The notes: generated from the letters alone by a model not told the origin. DNA of 64,000 nt from Styela clava (GCF_964204865.1 NC_135260.1:1922001-1986000); one strand, 5' to 3'. Shown: positions 23,913-38,775, numbered from the stretch's first letter. Numbers and translations are program-made.

Positions 23913-25109
23913 TTCGCTTTTATCAAAAATAAAAGGAATGCTGTCTGAACAAAACATAATTTAAAATAAATATGTTATAAAATATTTCAGATTGTTGAGG
24001 ACTGAATAATAACTAACAGGGGCGAAACGCAACTTTACGAATAGTCACTGAGACCCGTCATCGATATTTCGAATGCGTCTTAATAGGTATACTATATATG
24101 GCAGAATAATCGGTGCCACTATAGAGTGAGTTAGGATATGGGAAATCGAGATAAGACGGCTTAATTAATCACATGACGGATCACGGCCAATCGCCCGGTT
24201 ATCAGTCAAGGCGAGTTATTTCATTTCGGAAGCATGGAATTAATGGTAGCGGAAGCCGTAACTTAGCTGCGGTAACATGGACTACCTTACGACGACGAAG
24301 GGTCTAAAAACTATCTCTTAATGGAATTCGAACCCACGCAGAGTAATCAGAGGTGTGGTAACGAGCGTAAATCTAACACTTAGCACGATGCGCCACACGG
24401 TTGAGCATGAGTTTTACCATAGCTTGAAATCTACCTATATCTAGTATTACATAGTGCGATCTACGTCAATTCAGTACTTTAGCGCAGGTTCAAAGCCTTC
24501 ATTTTGCATCCCTAGTAGATATCTCATTAAATTTATTTAGACTGACTGACTATTAACGTTGATACATTTTTATTAAACCGGACTTAATCGAAAAATTAAA
24601 CTCTCGCCAAGTTACGGCCGATCACCGAAGTGCCACGCGCTTGTGAGAGTTTAAATATAACTTTCGATACTGTGTGAGTGCACGTAACCTAGCTTTGAGC
24701 ACATATAATAAAAACAAGCTTATAAGAAGGGCAACTTTCATATATACTGTCGAACTATCTGGGTTATGTGCAATACAATGGGCATCCGCTTATCAAAAAG
24801 CTTTGTCAATAACACGTCAGACCTCAATAACAAACAAGCGAGTTATATCAGCGACTCGATGCTTGCGTTAAGCCATACACCAGAGATAAAATATCTATGA
24901 GGAAAAACATGCAATCAATAAATTAACGCATGTAACCAATAATAACAAAATTTGACACTGGTAGAAAATGTCGGCGGTAAGCCACTGAGCGAAACAGCGA
25001 CTGCCTGAGTTTCATTGTTTGTGACTCTACAAACGAAACGGTTGCGCTTCGCTTCTCTCTCTTTAGGCGTTGCCTAAATATAAATACCCGAATATGGCTC
25101 GTCGATATC

Positions 25110-25229
25110 GCCTACGACCATACCACGTTGAATACACCCGATCTCGTTCGATCTCGGAAGTTAAGCAACGTCGGGCTCGGTTAGTACTTGCATGGGTGAC
25201 CGGCTGGGAATACCGGGTGCCGTAGGCTT
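25110..25229 (+). rRNA. 5S ribosomal RNA, 120-nt form (copy 17)
   Basis: Full-length. Its whole unit closely matches the preceding one, including the L-type upstream flank (taaataccc) although the spacer before it is S type. That fits a recent local duplication of a single unit. Confidence 0.97.
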
Positions 25230-26428
25230 TTCGCTTTTATCAAAAATAAAAGGAATGCTGTCTGAACAAAACATAATTTAAAATAAATATGTTATAAAAT
25301 ATTTCAGATTGTTGAGGACTGAATAATAACTAACAGGGGCGAAACGCAACTTTACGAATAGTCACTGAGACCCGTCATCGATATTTCGAATGCGTCTTAA
25401 TAGGTATACTATATATGGCAGAATAATCGGTGCCACTATAGAGTGAGTTAGGATATGGGAAATCGAGATAAGACGGCTTAATTAATCACATGACGGATCA
25501 CGGCCAATCGCCCGGTTATCAGTCAAGGCGAGTTATTTCATTTCGGAAGCATGGAATTAATGGTAGCGGAAGCCGTAACTTAGCTGCGGTAACATGGACT
25601 ACCTTACGACGACGAAGGGTCTAAAAACTATCTCTTAATGGAATTCGAACCCACGCAGAGTAATCAGAGGTGTGGTAACGAGCGTAAATCTAACACTTAG
25701 CACGATGCGCCACACGGTTGAGCATGAGTTTTACCATAGCTTGAAATCTACCTATATCTAGTATTACATAGTGCGATCTACGTCAATTCAGTACTTTAGC
25801 GCAGGTTCAAAGCCTTCATTTTGCATCCCTAGTAGATATCTCATTAAATTTATTTAGACTGACTGACTATTAACGTTGATACATTTTTATTAAACCGGAC
25901 TTAATCGAAAAATTAAACTCTCGCCAAGTTACGGCCGATCACCGAAGTGCCACGCGCTTGTGAGAGTTTAAATATAACTTTCGATACTGTGTGAGTGCAC
26001 GTAACCTAGCTTTGAGCACATATAATAAAAACAAGCTTATAAGAAGGGCAACTTTCATATATACTGTCGAACTATCTGGGTTATGTGCAATACAATGGGC
26101 ATCCGCTTATCAAAAAGCTTTGTCAATAACACGTCAGACCTCAATAACAAACAAGCGAGTTATATCAGCGACTCGATGCTTGCGTTAAGCCATACACCAG
26201 AGATAAAATATCTATGAGGAAAAACATGCAATCAATAAATTAACGCATGTAACCAATAATAACAAAATTTGACACTGGTAGAAAATGTCGGCGGTAAGCC
26301 ACTGAGCGAAACAGCGACTGCCTGAGTTTCATTGTTTGTGACTCTACAAACGAAACAGTTGCGCTTCGCTTCTCTCTCTCATTAGGCGTTGCCTAAATAT
26401 AAATGACCGAATATGTCTCGTCGATATC

Positions 26429-26538
26429 GCCTACGATCATACCACGTTGAATACACCCGATCTCGGAAGTTAAGCAACGTCGGGCTCGGTTAGTACTTGC
26501 ATGGGTGACCGGCTGGGAATACCGGGTGCCGTAGGCTT
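26429..26538 (+). rRNA. 5S rRNA variant, 110 nt, G subtype (copy 18)
   Basis: Loop C region deleted, gatcat change, linked spacer markers present. L spacer follows (1,882 bp). Confidence 0.9.
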
Positions 26539-27276
26539 TTCGCTTTTATCAAAAATAAAAGGAATGCTATCTAAACAAAACATAATTTAAAATAAATATG
26601 TTATAAAATATTTCAGATTGTCGAGGACTGAATAATTACTAACAGGGGCGAAACGCAACTTTACGACATCGATATTTCGAATGCGTCTTAATAGGTATAC
26701 TATATATGGCAGAATAATCGGTGCTACTATAGAGTGAGTTAGAATATGGGAAATCGGAATAAGACGGCTTAATTAATCACATGACGGATCACGGCCAATC
26801 GCCCGGTTATCAGTCAAGGCGAGTTATTTCATTTCGGAAGCATGGACTTAATGGTAGCGGAAGCCGTAACTTACCTGCGGTAACATGGACTACCTTACGA
26901 CGACGAAGGGTCTAAAAACTATCCCTTAATGGAATTCGAACCCACGCAGAGTAATCAGAGGTGTGGTAACGAGCGTAAATCTAACACTTAGCACGATGCG
27001 CCACACGGTTGAGCATGAGTTTTACCATAGCTTGAAATCTACCTATATCTAGTATTACATAGTGCGATCTAGGTCAATTCAGTACTTTAGCGCAGGTTCA
27101 AAGCCTTCATTTTGCATCCATAGTAGATATCTCATTAAATTTATTTATAAAACATCATTAAATTGTAAATATCCCAGGATTGGAGTTGGTAACTATTTGA
27201 ACACCTGAGACAGTATATGAGTAAGCGAAATATGGCGTTAGGCCTCACGCTATAGTTGTACCAGAAATGTCGGGCT

Positions 27277-27382
27277 TGCAATATAATGTTGAATACGCCC
27301 GATCAAGAAATATCAACAACATAGGTCCAATTAGTACTTGAATAATTAGTGATCAACGTGTAACATAAAGTGCCCCAGTTAC
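27277..27382 (+). pseudogene. decayed 5S rRNA gene in L unit (relic 6)
   Basis: Same relic; the L segment here starts after taaatttattta, a G-to-T variant of the usual ttagtta junction. Confidence 0.78.
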
Positions 27383-28310
27383 GACTTTAACAAGTCATGG
27401 CGAGAACCACTAACAAGAGATCAAATTTGGCAATATTGCATTATCACTGTTGTCACCGTTACCTCAACCTGTTGTGTCTGGAGTCGTTTTCTTCCATTAA
27501 CACCGGACACCGGAATATCGGGTTGCTTAATATGTCTCAAAGTCCGGCTTTTGTTAGTATTTCATGTTTAACTTTTTTCTTAGTATGATGTAATGTAAGA
27601 CTCACTCCCTCAAAAGTGACGCTGCTCGATATTATTCACTGGTTTATCGTGTCTTCATTCACACTGAAATGCATTTTTTATCTTTTACAATTATATTTGT
27701 CCGATGTGTACTTTCGGTTTGTGATAAAATAAACTACAGACTGGCTGACTATTAACGTTGATACATTTTTATTGAACCGGACTTAATCGAAAAATTAAAC
27801 TCTCGCCAAGTTACGGGCGATCACCGAAGTGCCACGCGCTTGTGAGAGTTTATATATAACTTTTGATACTGTGTGAGTGCACGCAACCTAGCTTTGAGCA
27901 CATTATAATAAAAACAAGCTTATAAGAAGGGCAACTTTCATATATACTGTCGAACTATCTGGGTTATATGTAATACAATGGGCATCCGCTTATCAAAAAA
28001 GCTTTGTCAATAACACGTCAGGCCTCAATAACAAACAAGCGAGTTATATCAGCGACTCGATGCTTGCGTTAAGCCATACACCAGAGATAAAATACCTATG
28101 AGGAAAAACATGCAATCAATAAATTAACGCATGTAACCAATAATAACAAAATTTGACACTGGTAGAATATGTCGGCGGTAAGCCACTGAGCGAAACAGCG
28201 ACTGCCTGAGTTTCATTGTTTGTGACTCTACAAACGAAACGGTTGCGCTTCGCTTCTCTCTCTTTAGGCGTTGCCTAAATATAAATACCCGAATATGGCT
28301 CGTCGATATC

Positions 28311-28430
28311 GCCTACGACCATACCACGTTGAATACACCCGATCTCGTTCGATCTCGGAAGTTAAGCAACGTCGGGCTCGGTTAGTACTTGCATGGGTGA
28401 CCGGCTGGGAATACCGGGTGCCGTAAGCTT
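28311..28430 (+). rRNA. 5S rRNA, 120 nt, helix I mismatch (copy 19)
   Basis: Full-length with gtaagc 3' end. Its spacer carries the private aagacgag mark of the 12.2-kb repeat boundary. S spacer, 1,319 bp. Confidence 0.93.
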
Positions 28431-29629
28431 TTCGCTTTTATCAAAAATAAAAGGAATGCTGTCTGAACAAAACATAATTTAAAATAAATATGTTATAAAA
28501 TATTTCAGATTGTCGAGGACTGAATAATAACTAACAGGGGCGAAACGCAACTTTACGAATAGTCACTGAGACCCGTCATCGATATTTCGAATGCGTCTTA
28601 ATAGGTATACTATATATGGCAGAATAATCGGTGCCACTATAGAGTGAGTTAGGATATGGGAAATCGAGATAAGACGGCTTAATTAATCACATGACGGATC
28701 ACGGCCAATCGCCCGGTTATCAGTCAAGACGAGTTATTTCATTTCGGAAGCATGGAATTAATGGTAGCGGAAGCCGTAACTTACCTGCGGTAACATGGAC
28801 TACCTTACGACGACGAAGGGTCTAAAAACTATCCCTTAATGGAATTCGAACCCACGCAGAGTAATCAGAGGTGTGGTAACGAGCGTAAATCTAACACTTA
28901 GCACGATGCGCCACACGGTTGAGCATGAGTTTTACCATAGCTTGAAATCTACCTATATCTAGTATTACATAGTGCGATCTACGTCAATTCAGTACTTTAG
29001 CGCAGGTTCAAAGCCTTCATTTTGCATCCCTAGTAGATATCTCATTAAATTTATTTAGACTGACTGACTATTAACGTTGATACATTTTTATTAAACCGGA
29101 CTTAATCGAAAAATTAAACTCTCGCCAAGTTACGGCCGATCACCGAAGTGCCACGCGCTTGTGAGAGTTTAAATATAACTTTCGATACTGTGTGAGTGCA
29201 CGTAACCTAGCTTTGAGCACATATAATAAAAACAAGCTTATAAGAAGGGCAACTTTCATATATACTGTCGAACTATCTGGGTTATGTGCAATACAATGGG
29301 CATCCGCTTATCAAAAAGCTTTGTCAATAACACGTCAGACCTCAATAACAAACAAGCGAGTTATATCAGCGACTCGATGCTTGCGTTAAGCCATACACCA
29401 GAGATAAAATATCTATGAGGAAAAACATGCAATCAATAAATTAACGCATGTAACCAATAATAACAAAATTTGACACTGGTAGAAAATGTCGGCGGTAAGC
29501 CACTGAGCGAAACAGCGACTGCCTGAGTTTCATTGTTTGTGACTCTACAAACGAAACAGTTGCGCTTCGCTTCTCTCTCTCATTAGGCGTTGCCTAAATA
29601 TAAATGACCGAATATGTCTCGTCGATATC

Positions 29630-29739
29630 GCCTACGATCATACCACGTTGAATACACCCGATCTCGGAAGTTAAGCAACGTCGGGCTCGGTTAGTACTTG
29701 CATGGGTGACCGGCTGGGAATACCGGGTGCCGTAGGCTT
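29630..29739 (+). rRNA. 5S rRNA variant, 110 nt, G subtype (copy 20)
   Basis: Higher-order counterpart of the copy at 17393: same deletion, same gatcat, same gcgaagcgc in the spacer. S spacer, 1,291 bp. Confidence 0.9.
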
Positions 29740-30920
29740 TTCGCTTTTATCAAAAATAAAAGGAATGCTATCTAAACAAAACATAATTTAAAATAAATAT
29801 GTTATAAAATATTTCAGATTGTCGAGGACTGAATAATTACTAACAGGGGCGAAGCGCAACTTTACGACATCGATATTTCGAATGCGTCTTAATAGGTATA
29901 CTATATATGGCAGAATAATCGGTGCTACTATAGAGTGAGTTAGAATATGGGAAATCGGAATAAGACGGCTTAATTAATCACATGACGGATCACGGCCAAT
30001 CGCCCGGTTATCAGTCAAGGCGAGTTATTTCATTTCGGAAGCATGGACTTAATGGTAGCGGAAGCCGTAACTTACCTGCGGTAACATGGACTACCTTACG
30101 ACGACGAAGGGTCTAAAAACTATCCCTTAATGGAATTCGAACCCACGCAGAGTAATCAGAGGTGTGGTAACGAGCGTAAATCTAACACTTAGCACGATGC
30201 GCCACACGGTTGAGCATGAGTTTTACCATAGCTTGAAATCTACCTATATCTAGTATTACATAGTGCGATCTACGTCAATTCAGTACTTTAGCGCAGGTTC
30301 AAAGCCTTCATTTTGCATCCCTAGTAGATATCTCATTAAATTTAGTTAGACTGACTGACTATTAACGTTGATACATTTTTATTAAACCGGACTTAATCGA
30401 AAAATTAAACTCTCGCCAAGTTACGGCCGATCACCGAAGTGCCACGCGCTTGTGAGAGTTTATATATAACTTTCGATACTGTGTGAGTGCACGTAACCTA
30501 GCTTTGAGCACATATAATAAAAAAAAGCTTATAAGAAGGGCAACTTTCATATATACTGTCGAACTATCTGGGTTATGTGCAATACAATGGGCATCCGCTT
30601 ATCAAAAAGCTTTGTCAATAACACGTCAGACCTCAATAACAAACAAGCGAGTTATATCAGCGACTCGATGCTTGCGTTAAGCCATACACCAGAGATAAAA
30701 TATCTATGAGGAAAAACATGCAATCAATAAATTAACGCATGTAACCAATAATAACAAAATTTGACACTGGTAGAAAATGTCGGCGGTAAGCCACTGAGCG
30801 AAACAGCGACTGCCTGAGTTTCATTGTTTGTGACTCTACAAACGAAACAGTTGCGCTTCGCTTCTCTCTCTCATTAGGCGTTGCCTAAATATAAATGACC
30901 GAATATGTCTCGTCGATATC

Positions 30921-31030
30921 GCCTACGATCATACCACGTTGAATACACCCGATCTCGGAAGTTAAGCAACGTCGGGCTCGGTTAGTACTTGCATGGGTGA
31001 CCGGCTGGGAATACCGGGTGCCGTAGGCTT
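30921..31030 (+). rRNA. 5S rRNA variant, 110 nt, G subtype (copy 21)
   Basis: Counterpart of the copy at 18684. L spacer follows (1,882 bp). Confidence 0.9.
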
Positions 31031-31768
31031 TTCGCTTTTATCAAAAATAAAAGGAATGCTATCTAAACAAAACATAATTTAAAATAAATATGTTATAAAA
31101 TATTTCAGATTGTCGAGGACTGAATAATTACTAACAGGGGCGAAGCGCAACTTTACGACATCGATATTTCGAATGCGTCTTAATAGGTATACTATATATG
31201 GCAGAATAATCGGTGCTACTATAGAGTGAGTTAGAATATGGGAAATCGGAATAAGACGGCTTAATTAATCACATGACGGATCACGGCCAATCGCCCGGTT
31301 ATCAGTCAAGGCGAGTTATTTCATTTCGGAAGCATGGACTTAATGGTAGCGGAAGCCGTAACTTACCTGCGGTAACATGGACTACCTTACGACGACGAAG
31401 GGTCTAAAAACTATCCCTTAATGGAATTCGAACCCACGCAGAGTAATCAGAGGTGTGGTAACGAGCGTAAATCTAACACTTAGCACGATGCGCCACACGG
31501 TTGAGCATGAGTTTTACCATAGCTTGAAATCTACCTATATCTAGTATTACATAGTGCGATCTAGGTCAATTCAGTACTTTAGCGCAGGTTCAAAGTCTTC
31601 ATTTTGCATCCATAGTAGATATCTCATTAAATTTAGTTATAAAACATCATTAAATTGTAAATATCCCAGGATTGGAGTTGGTAACTATTTGAACACCTGA
31701 GACAGTATATGAGTAAGCGAAATATGGCGTTAGGCCTCACGCTATAGTTGTACCAGAAATGTCGGGCT

Positions 31769-31874
31769 TGCAATATAATGTTGAATACGCCCGATCAAGA
31801 AATATCAACAACATAGGTCCAATTAGTACTTGAATAATTAGTGATCAACGTGTAACATAAAGTGCCCCAGTTAC
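31769..31874 (+). pseudogene. decayed 5S rRNA gene in L unit (relic 7)
   Basis: Counterpart of the relic at 19532, sharing its private downstream accaaat change. Confidence 0.78.
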
Positions 31875-32802
31875 GACTTTAACAAGTCATGGCGAGAACC
31901 ACTAACAAGAGACCAAATTTGGCAATATTGCATTATCACTGTTGTCACCGTTACCTCAACCTGTTGTGTCTGGAGTCGTTTTCTTCCATTAACACCGGAC
32001 ACCGGAATATCGGGTTGCTTAATATGTCTCAAAGTCCGGCTTTTGTTAGTATTTCATGTTTAACTTTTTTCTCAGTATGATGTAATGTAAGACTCACTCC
32101 CTCAAAAGTGACGCTGCTCGATATTATTCACTGGTTTATCGTGTCTTCATTCACACTGAAATGCGTTTTTTATCTTTTACAATTATATTTGTCCGATGTG
32201 TACTTTCGGTTTGTGATAAAATAAACTACAGACTGGCTGACTATTAACGTTGATACATTTTTATTGAACCGGACTTAATCGAAAAATTAAACTCTCGCCA
32301 AGTTACGGGCGATCACCGAAGTGCCACGCGCTTGTGAGAGTTTATATATAACTTTTGATACTGTGTGAGTGCACGCAACCTAGCTTTGAGCACATTATAA
32401 TAAAAACAAGCTTATAAGAAGGGCAACTTTCATATATACTGTCGAACTATCTGGGTTATATGTAATACAATGGGCATCCGCTTATCAAAAAAGCTTTGTC
32501 AATAACACGTCAGGCCTCAATAACAAACAAGCGAGTTATATCAGCGACTCGATGCTTGCGTTAAGCCATACACCAGAGATAAAATACCTATGAGGAAAAA
32601 CATGCAATCAATAAATTAACGCATGTAACCAATAATAACAAAATTTGACACTGGTAGAATATGTCGGCGGTAAGCCACTGAGCGAAACAGCGACTGCCTG
32701 AGTTTCATTGTTTGTGACTCTACAAACGAAACGGTTGCGCTTCGCTTCTCTCTCTTTAGGCGTTGCCTAAATATAAATACCCGAATATGGCTCGTCGATA
32801 TC

Positions 32803-32922
32803 GCCTACGACCATACCACGTTGAATACACCCGATCTCGTTCGATCTCGGAAGTTAAGCAACGTCGGGCTCGGTTAGTACTTGCATGGGTGACCGGCTGG
32901 GAATACCGGGTGCCGTAAGCTT
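32803..32922 (+). rRNA. 5S rRNA, 120 nt, helix I mismatch (copy 22)
   Basis: Counterpart of the copy at 20566, with gtaagc at the 3' end. Confidence 0.93.
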
Positions 32923-34121
32923 TTCGCTTTTATCAAAAATAAAAGGAATGCTGTCTGAACAAAACATAATTTAAAATAAATATGTTATAAAATATTTCAG
33001 ATTGTCGAGGACTGAATAATAACTAACAGGGGCGAAACGCAACTTTACGAATAGTCACTGAGACCCGTCATCGATATTTCGAATGCGTCTTAATAGGTAT
33101 ACTATATATGGCAGAATAATCGGTGCCACTATAGAGTGAGTTAGGATATGGGAAATCGAGATAAGACGGCTTAATTAATCACATGACGGATCACGGCCAA
33201 TCGCCCGGTTATCAGTCAAGGCGAGTTATTTCATTTCGGAAGCATGGAATTAATGGTAGCGGAAGCCGTAACTTACCTGCGGTAACATGGACTACCTTAC
33301 GACGACGAAGGGTCTAAAAACTATCCTTTAATGGAATTCGAACCCACGCAGAGTAATCAGAGGTGTGGTAACGAGCGTAAATCTAACACTTAGCACGATG
33401 CGCCACACGGTTGAGCATGAGTTTTACCATAGCTTGAAATCTACCTATATCTAGTATTACATAGTGCGATCTACGTCAATTCAGTACTTTAGCGCAGGTT
33501 CAAAGCCTTCATTTTGCATCCCTAGTAGATATCTCATTAAATTTAGTTAGACTGACTGACTATTAACGTTGATACATTTTTATTAAACCGGACTTAATCG
33601 AAAAATTAAACTCTCGCCAAGTTACGGCCGATCACCGAAGTGCCACGCGCTTGTGAGAGTTTATATATAACTTTCGATACTGTGTGAGTGCACGTAACCT
33701 AGCTTTGAGCACATATAATAAAAAAAAGCTTATAAGAAGGGCAACTTTCATATATACTGTCGAACTATCTGGGTTATGTGCAATACAATGGGCATCCGCT
33801 TATCAAAAAGCTTTGTCAATAACACGTCAGACCTCAATAACAAACAAGCGAGTTATATCAGCGACTCGATGCTTGCTTTAAGCCATACACCAGAGATAGA
33901 ATATCTATGAGGAAAAACATGCAATCAATAAATTAACGCATGTAACCAATAATAACAAAATTTGACACTGGTAGAAAATGTCGGCGGTAAGCCACTGAGC
34001 GAAACAGCGACTGCCTGAGTTTCATTGTTTGTGACTCTACAAACGAAACAGTTGCGCTTCGCTTCTCTCTCTCATTAGGCGTTGCCTAAATATAAATGAC
34101 CGAATATGTCTCGTCGATATC

Positions 34122-34241
34122 GCCTACGACCATACCACGTTGAATACACCCGATCTCGTTCGATCTCGGAAGTTAAGCAACGTCGGGCTCGGTTAGTACT
34201 TGCATGGGTGACCGGCTGGGAATACCGGGTGCCGTAGGCTT
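34122..34241 (+). rRNA. 5S ribosomal RNA, 120-nt form (copy 23)
   Basis: Full-length, counterpart of 21885 including the one-T loss downstream. L spacer, 1,908 bp. Confidence 0.97.
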
Positions 34242-34996
34242 TTCGCTTTATCAAAAATAAAAGGAATGCTGTCTGAACAAAACATAATTTAAAATAAATA
34301 TGTTATAAAATATTTCAGATTGTCGAGGACTGAATAATAACTAACAGGGGCGAAACGCAACTTTACGAATAGTCACTGAGACCCGTCATCGATATTTCGA
34401 ATGCGTCTTAATAGGTATACTATATATGGCAGAATAATCGGTGCCACTATAGAGTGAGTTAGAATATGGGAAATCGGAATAAGACGGCTTAATTAATCAC
34501 ATGACGGATCACGGCCAATCGCCCGGTTATCAGTCAAGGCCAGTTATTTCATTTCGGAAGCATGGACTTAATGGTAGCGGAAGCCGTAACTTACCTGCGG
34601 TAACATGGACTACCTTACGACGACGAAGGGTCTAAAAACTATCCCTTAATGGAATTCGAACCCACGCAGAGTAATCAGAGGTGTGGTAACGAGCGTAAAT
34701 CTAACACTTAGCACGATGCGCCACACGGTTGAGCATGAGTTTTACCATAGCTTGAAATCTACCTATATCTAGTATTACATAGTGCGATCTAGGTCAATTC
34801 AGTACTTTAGCGCAGGTTCAAAGCCTTCATTTTGCATCCATAGTAGATATCTCATTAAATTTAGTTATAAAACATCATTAAATTGTAAATATCCCAGGAT
34901 TGGAGTTGGTAACTATTTGAACACCTGAGACAGTATATGAGTAAGCGAAATATGGCGTTAGGCCTCACGCTATAGTTGTACCAGAAATGTCGGGCT

Positions 34997-35102
34997 TGCA
35001 ATATAATGTTGAATACGCCCGATCAAGAAATATCAACAACATAGGTCCAATTAGTACTTGAATAATTAGTGATCAACGTGTAACATAAAGTGCCCCAGTT
35101 AC
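34997..35102 (+). pseudogene. decayed 5S rRNA gene in L unit (relic 8)
   Basis: Counterpart of the relic at 22760. Confidence 0.78.
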
Positions 35103-36029
35103 GACTTTAACAAGTCATGGCGAGAACCACTAACAAGAGATCAAATTTGGCAATATTGCATTATCACTGTTGTCACCGTTACCTCAACCTGTTGTGTCTG
35201 GAGTCGTTTTCTTCCATTAACACCGGACACCGGAATATCGGGTTGCTTAATATGTCTCAAAGTCCGGCTTTTGTTAGTATTTCATGTTTAACTTTTTTCT
35301 TAGTATGATGTAATGTGAGACTCACTCCCTCAAAAGTGACGCTGCTCGATATTATTCACTGGTTTATCGTGTCTTCATTCACACTGAAATGCATTTTTTA
35401 TCTTTTACAATTATATTTGTCCGATGTGTACTTTCGGTTTGTGATAAAATAAACTACAGACTGGCTGACTATTAACGTTGATACATTTTTATTGAACCGG
35501 ACTTAATCGAAAAATTAAACTCTCGCCAAGTTACGGGCGATCACCGAAGTGCCACGCGCTTGTGAGAGTTTATATATAACTTTTGATACTGTGTGAGTGC
35601 ACGCAACCTAGCTTTGAGCACATTATAATAAAAACAAGCTTATAAGAAGGGCAACTTTCATATATACTGTCGAACTATCTGGGTTATATGTAATACAATG
35701 GGCATCCGCTTATCAAAAAAGCTTTGTCAATAACACGTCAGGCCTCAATAACAAACAAGCGAGTTATATCAGCGACTCATGCTTGCGTTAAGCCATACAC
35801 CAGAGATAAAATACCTATGAGGAAAAACATGCAATCAATAAATTAACGCATGTAACCAATAATAACAAAATTTGACACTGGTAGAAAATGTCGGCGGTAA
35901 GCCACTGAGCGAAACAGCGACTGCCTGAGTTTCATTGTTTGTGACTCTACAAACGAAACGGTTGCGCTTCGCTTCTCTCTCTTTAGGCGTTGCCTAAATA
36001 TAAATACCCGAATATGGCTCGTCGATATC

Positions 36030-36149
36030 GCCTACGACCATACCACGTTGAATACACCCGATCTCGTTCGATCTCGGAAGTTAAGCAACGTCGGGCTCGG
36101 TTAGTACTTGCATGGGTGACCGGCTGGGAATACCGGGTGCCGTAGGCTT
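36030..36149 (+). rRNA. 5S ribosomal RNA, 120-nt form (copy 24)
   Basis: Full-length, counterpart of 23793; spacer with gattgttgagg and cttagctgcgg marks. Confidence 0.97.
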
Positions 36150-37346
36150 TTCGCTTTTATCAAAAATAAAAGGAATGCTGTCTGAACAAAACATAATTTA
36201 AAATAAATATGTTATAAAATATTTCAGATTGTTGAGGACTGAATAATAACTAACAGGGGCGAAACGCAACTTTACGAATAGTCACTGAGACCCGTCATCG
36301 ATATTTCGAATGCGTCTTAATAGGTATACTATATATGGCAGAATAATCGGTGCCACTATAGAGTGAGTTAGGATATGGGAAATCGAGATAAGACGGCTTA
36401 ATTAATCACATGACGGATCACGGCCAATCGCCCGGTTATCAGTCAAGGCGAGTTATTTCATTTCGGAAGCATGGAATTAATGGTAGCGGAAGCCGTAACT
36501 TAGCTGCGGTAACATGGACTACCTTACGACGACGAAGGGTCTAAAAACTATCTCTTAATGGAATTCGAACCCACGCAGAGTAATCAGAGGTGTGGTAACG
36601 AGCGTAAATCTAACACTTAGCACGATGCGCCACACGGTTGAGCATGAGTTTTACCATAGCTTGAAATCTACCTATATCTAGTATTACATAGTGCGATCTA
36701 CGTCAATTCAGTACTTTAGCGCAGGTTCAAAGCCTTCATTTTGCATCCCTAGTAGATATCTCATTAAATTTATTTAGACTGACTGACTATTAACGTTGAT
36801 ACATTTTTATTAAACCGGACTTAATCGAAAAATTAAACTCTCGCCAAGTTACGGCCGATCACCGAAGTGCCACGCGCTTGTGAGAGTTTAAATATAACTT
36901 TCGATACTGTGTGAGTGCACGTAACCTAGCTTTGAGCACATATAATAAAAACAAGCTTATAAGAAGGGCAACTTTCATATATACTGTCGAACTATCTGGG
37001 TTATGTGCAATACAATGGGCATCCGCTTATCAAAAAGCTTTGTCAATAACACGTCAGACCTCAATAACAAACAAGCGAGTTATATCAGCGACTCGATGCT
37101 TGCGTTAAGCCATACACCAGAGATAAAATATCTATGAGGAAAAACATGCAATCAATAAATTAACGCATGTAACCAATAATAACAAAATTTGACACTGGTA
37201 GAAAATGTCGGCGGTAAGCCACTGAGCGAAACAGCGACTGCCTGAGTTTCATTGTTTGTGACTCTACAAACGAAACGGTTGCGCTTCGCTTCTCTCTCTT
37301 TAGGCGTTGCCTAAATATAAATACCCGAATATGGCTCGTCGATATC

Positions 37347-37466
37347 GCCTACGACCATACCACGTTGAATACACCCGATCTCGTTCGATCTCGGAAGTTA
37401 AGCAACGTCGGGCTCGGTTAGTACTTGCATGGGTGACCGGCTGGGAATACCGGGTGCCGTAGGCTT
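37347..37466 (+). rRNA. 5S ribosomal RNA, 120-nt form (copy 25)
   Basis: Full-length, counterpart of 25110; the duplicated single unit is therefore older than the 12.2-kb duplication. Confidence 0.97.
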
Positions 37467-38665
37467 TTCGCTTTTATCAAAAATAAAAGGAATGCTGTCT
37501 GAACAAAACATAATTTAAAATAAATATGTTATAAAATATTTCAGATTGTTGAGGACTGAATAATAACTAACAGGGGCGAAACGCAACTTTACGAATAGTC
37601 ACTGAGACCCGTCATCGATATTTCGAATGCGTCTTAATAGGTATACTATATATGGCAGAATAATCGGTGCCACTATAGAGTGAGTTAGGATATGGGAAAT
37701 CGAGATAAGACGGCTTAATTAATCACATGACGGATCACGGCCAATCGCCCGGTTATCAGTCAAGGCGAGTTATTTCATTTCGGAAGCATGGAATTAATGG
37801 TAGCGGAAGCCGTAACTTAGCTGCGGTAACATGGACTACCTTACGACGACGAAGGGTCTAAAAACTATCTCTTAATGGAATTCGAACCCACGCAGAGTAA
37901 TCAGAGGTGTGGTAACGAGCGTAAATCTAACACTTAGCACGATGCGCCACACGGTTGAGCATGAGTTTTACCATAGCTTGAAATCTACCTATATCTAGTA
38001 TTACATAGTGCGATCTACGTCAATTCAGTACTTTAGCGCAGGTTCAAAGCCTTCATTTTGCATCCCTAGTAGATATCTCATTAAATTTATTTAGACTGAC
38101 TGACTATTAACGTTGATACATTTTTATTAAACCGGACTTAATCGAAAAATTAAACTCTCGCCAAGTTACGGCCGATCACCGAAGTGCCACGCGCTTGTGA
38201 GAGTTTAAATATAACTTTCGATACTGTGTGAGTGCACGTAACCTAGCTTTGAGCACATATAATAAAAACAAGCTTATAAGAAGGGCAACTTTCATATATA
38301 CTGTCGAACTATCTGGGTTATGTGCAATACAATGGGCATCCGCTTATCAAAAAGCTTTGTCAATAACACGTCAGACCTCAATAACAAACAAGCGAGTTAT
38401 ATCAGCGACTCGATGCTTGCGTTAAGCCATACACCAGAGATAAAATATCTATGAGGAAAAACATGCAATCAATAAATTAACGCATGTAACCAATAATAAC
38501 AAAATTTGACACTGGTAGAAAATGTCGGCGGTAAGCCACTGAGCGAAACAGCGACTGCCTGAGTTTCATTGTTTGTGACTCTACAAACGAAACAGTTGCG
38601 CTTCGCTTCTCTCTCTCATTAGGCGTTGCCTAAATATAAATGACCGAATATGTCTCGTCGATATC

Positions 38666-38775
38666 GCCTACGATCATACCACGTTGAATACACCCGATCT
38701 CGGAAGTTAAGCAACGTCGGGCTCGGTTAGTACTTGCATGGGTGACCGGCTGGGAATACCGGGTGCCGTAGGCTT
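38666..38775 (+). rRNA. 5S rRNA variant, 110 nt, G subtype (copy 26)
   Basis: Counterpart of 26429; loop C region deleted, linked spacer markers. L spacer follows. Confidence 0.9.

Larger units (their letters stand above)
16480..28716 (+). repeat. 12,237-bp higher-order repeat, copy A (limits approximate)
   Basis: Eight consecutive units (periods 1291, 1882, 1319, 1908, 1317, 1319, 1882 and 1319 from the 5S at 17393) recur at an offset of exactly 12,237 bp. Private marks agree at the same offset: aagacgag near 16490/28727, accaaattt near 19676/31913, a tctcag change near 19833/32070, and tgctttaagcc near 21637/33874. Markers differ before about 16.3 kb, so the left limit lies between 16.28 and 16.48 kb. 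Confidence 0.8.
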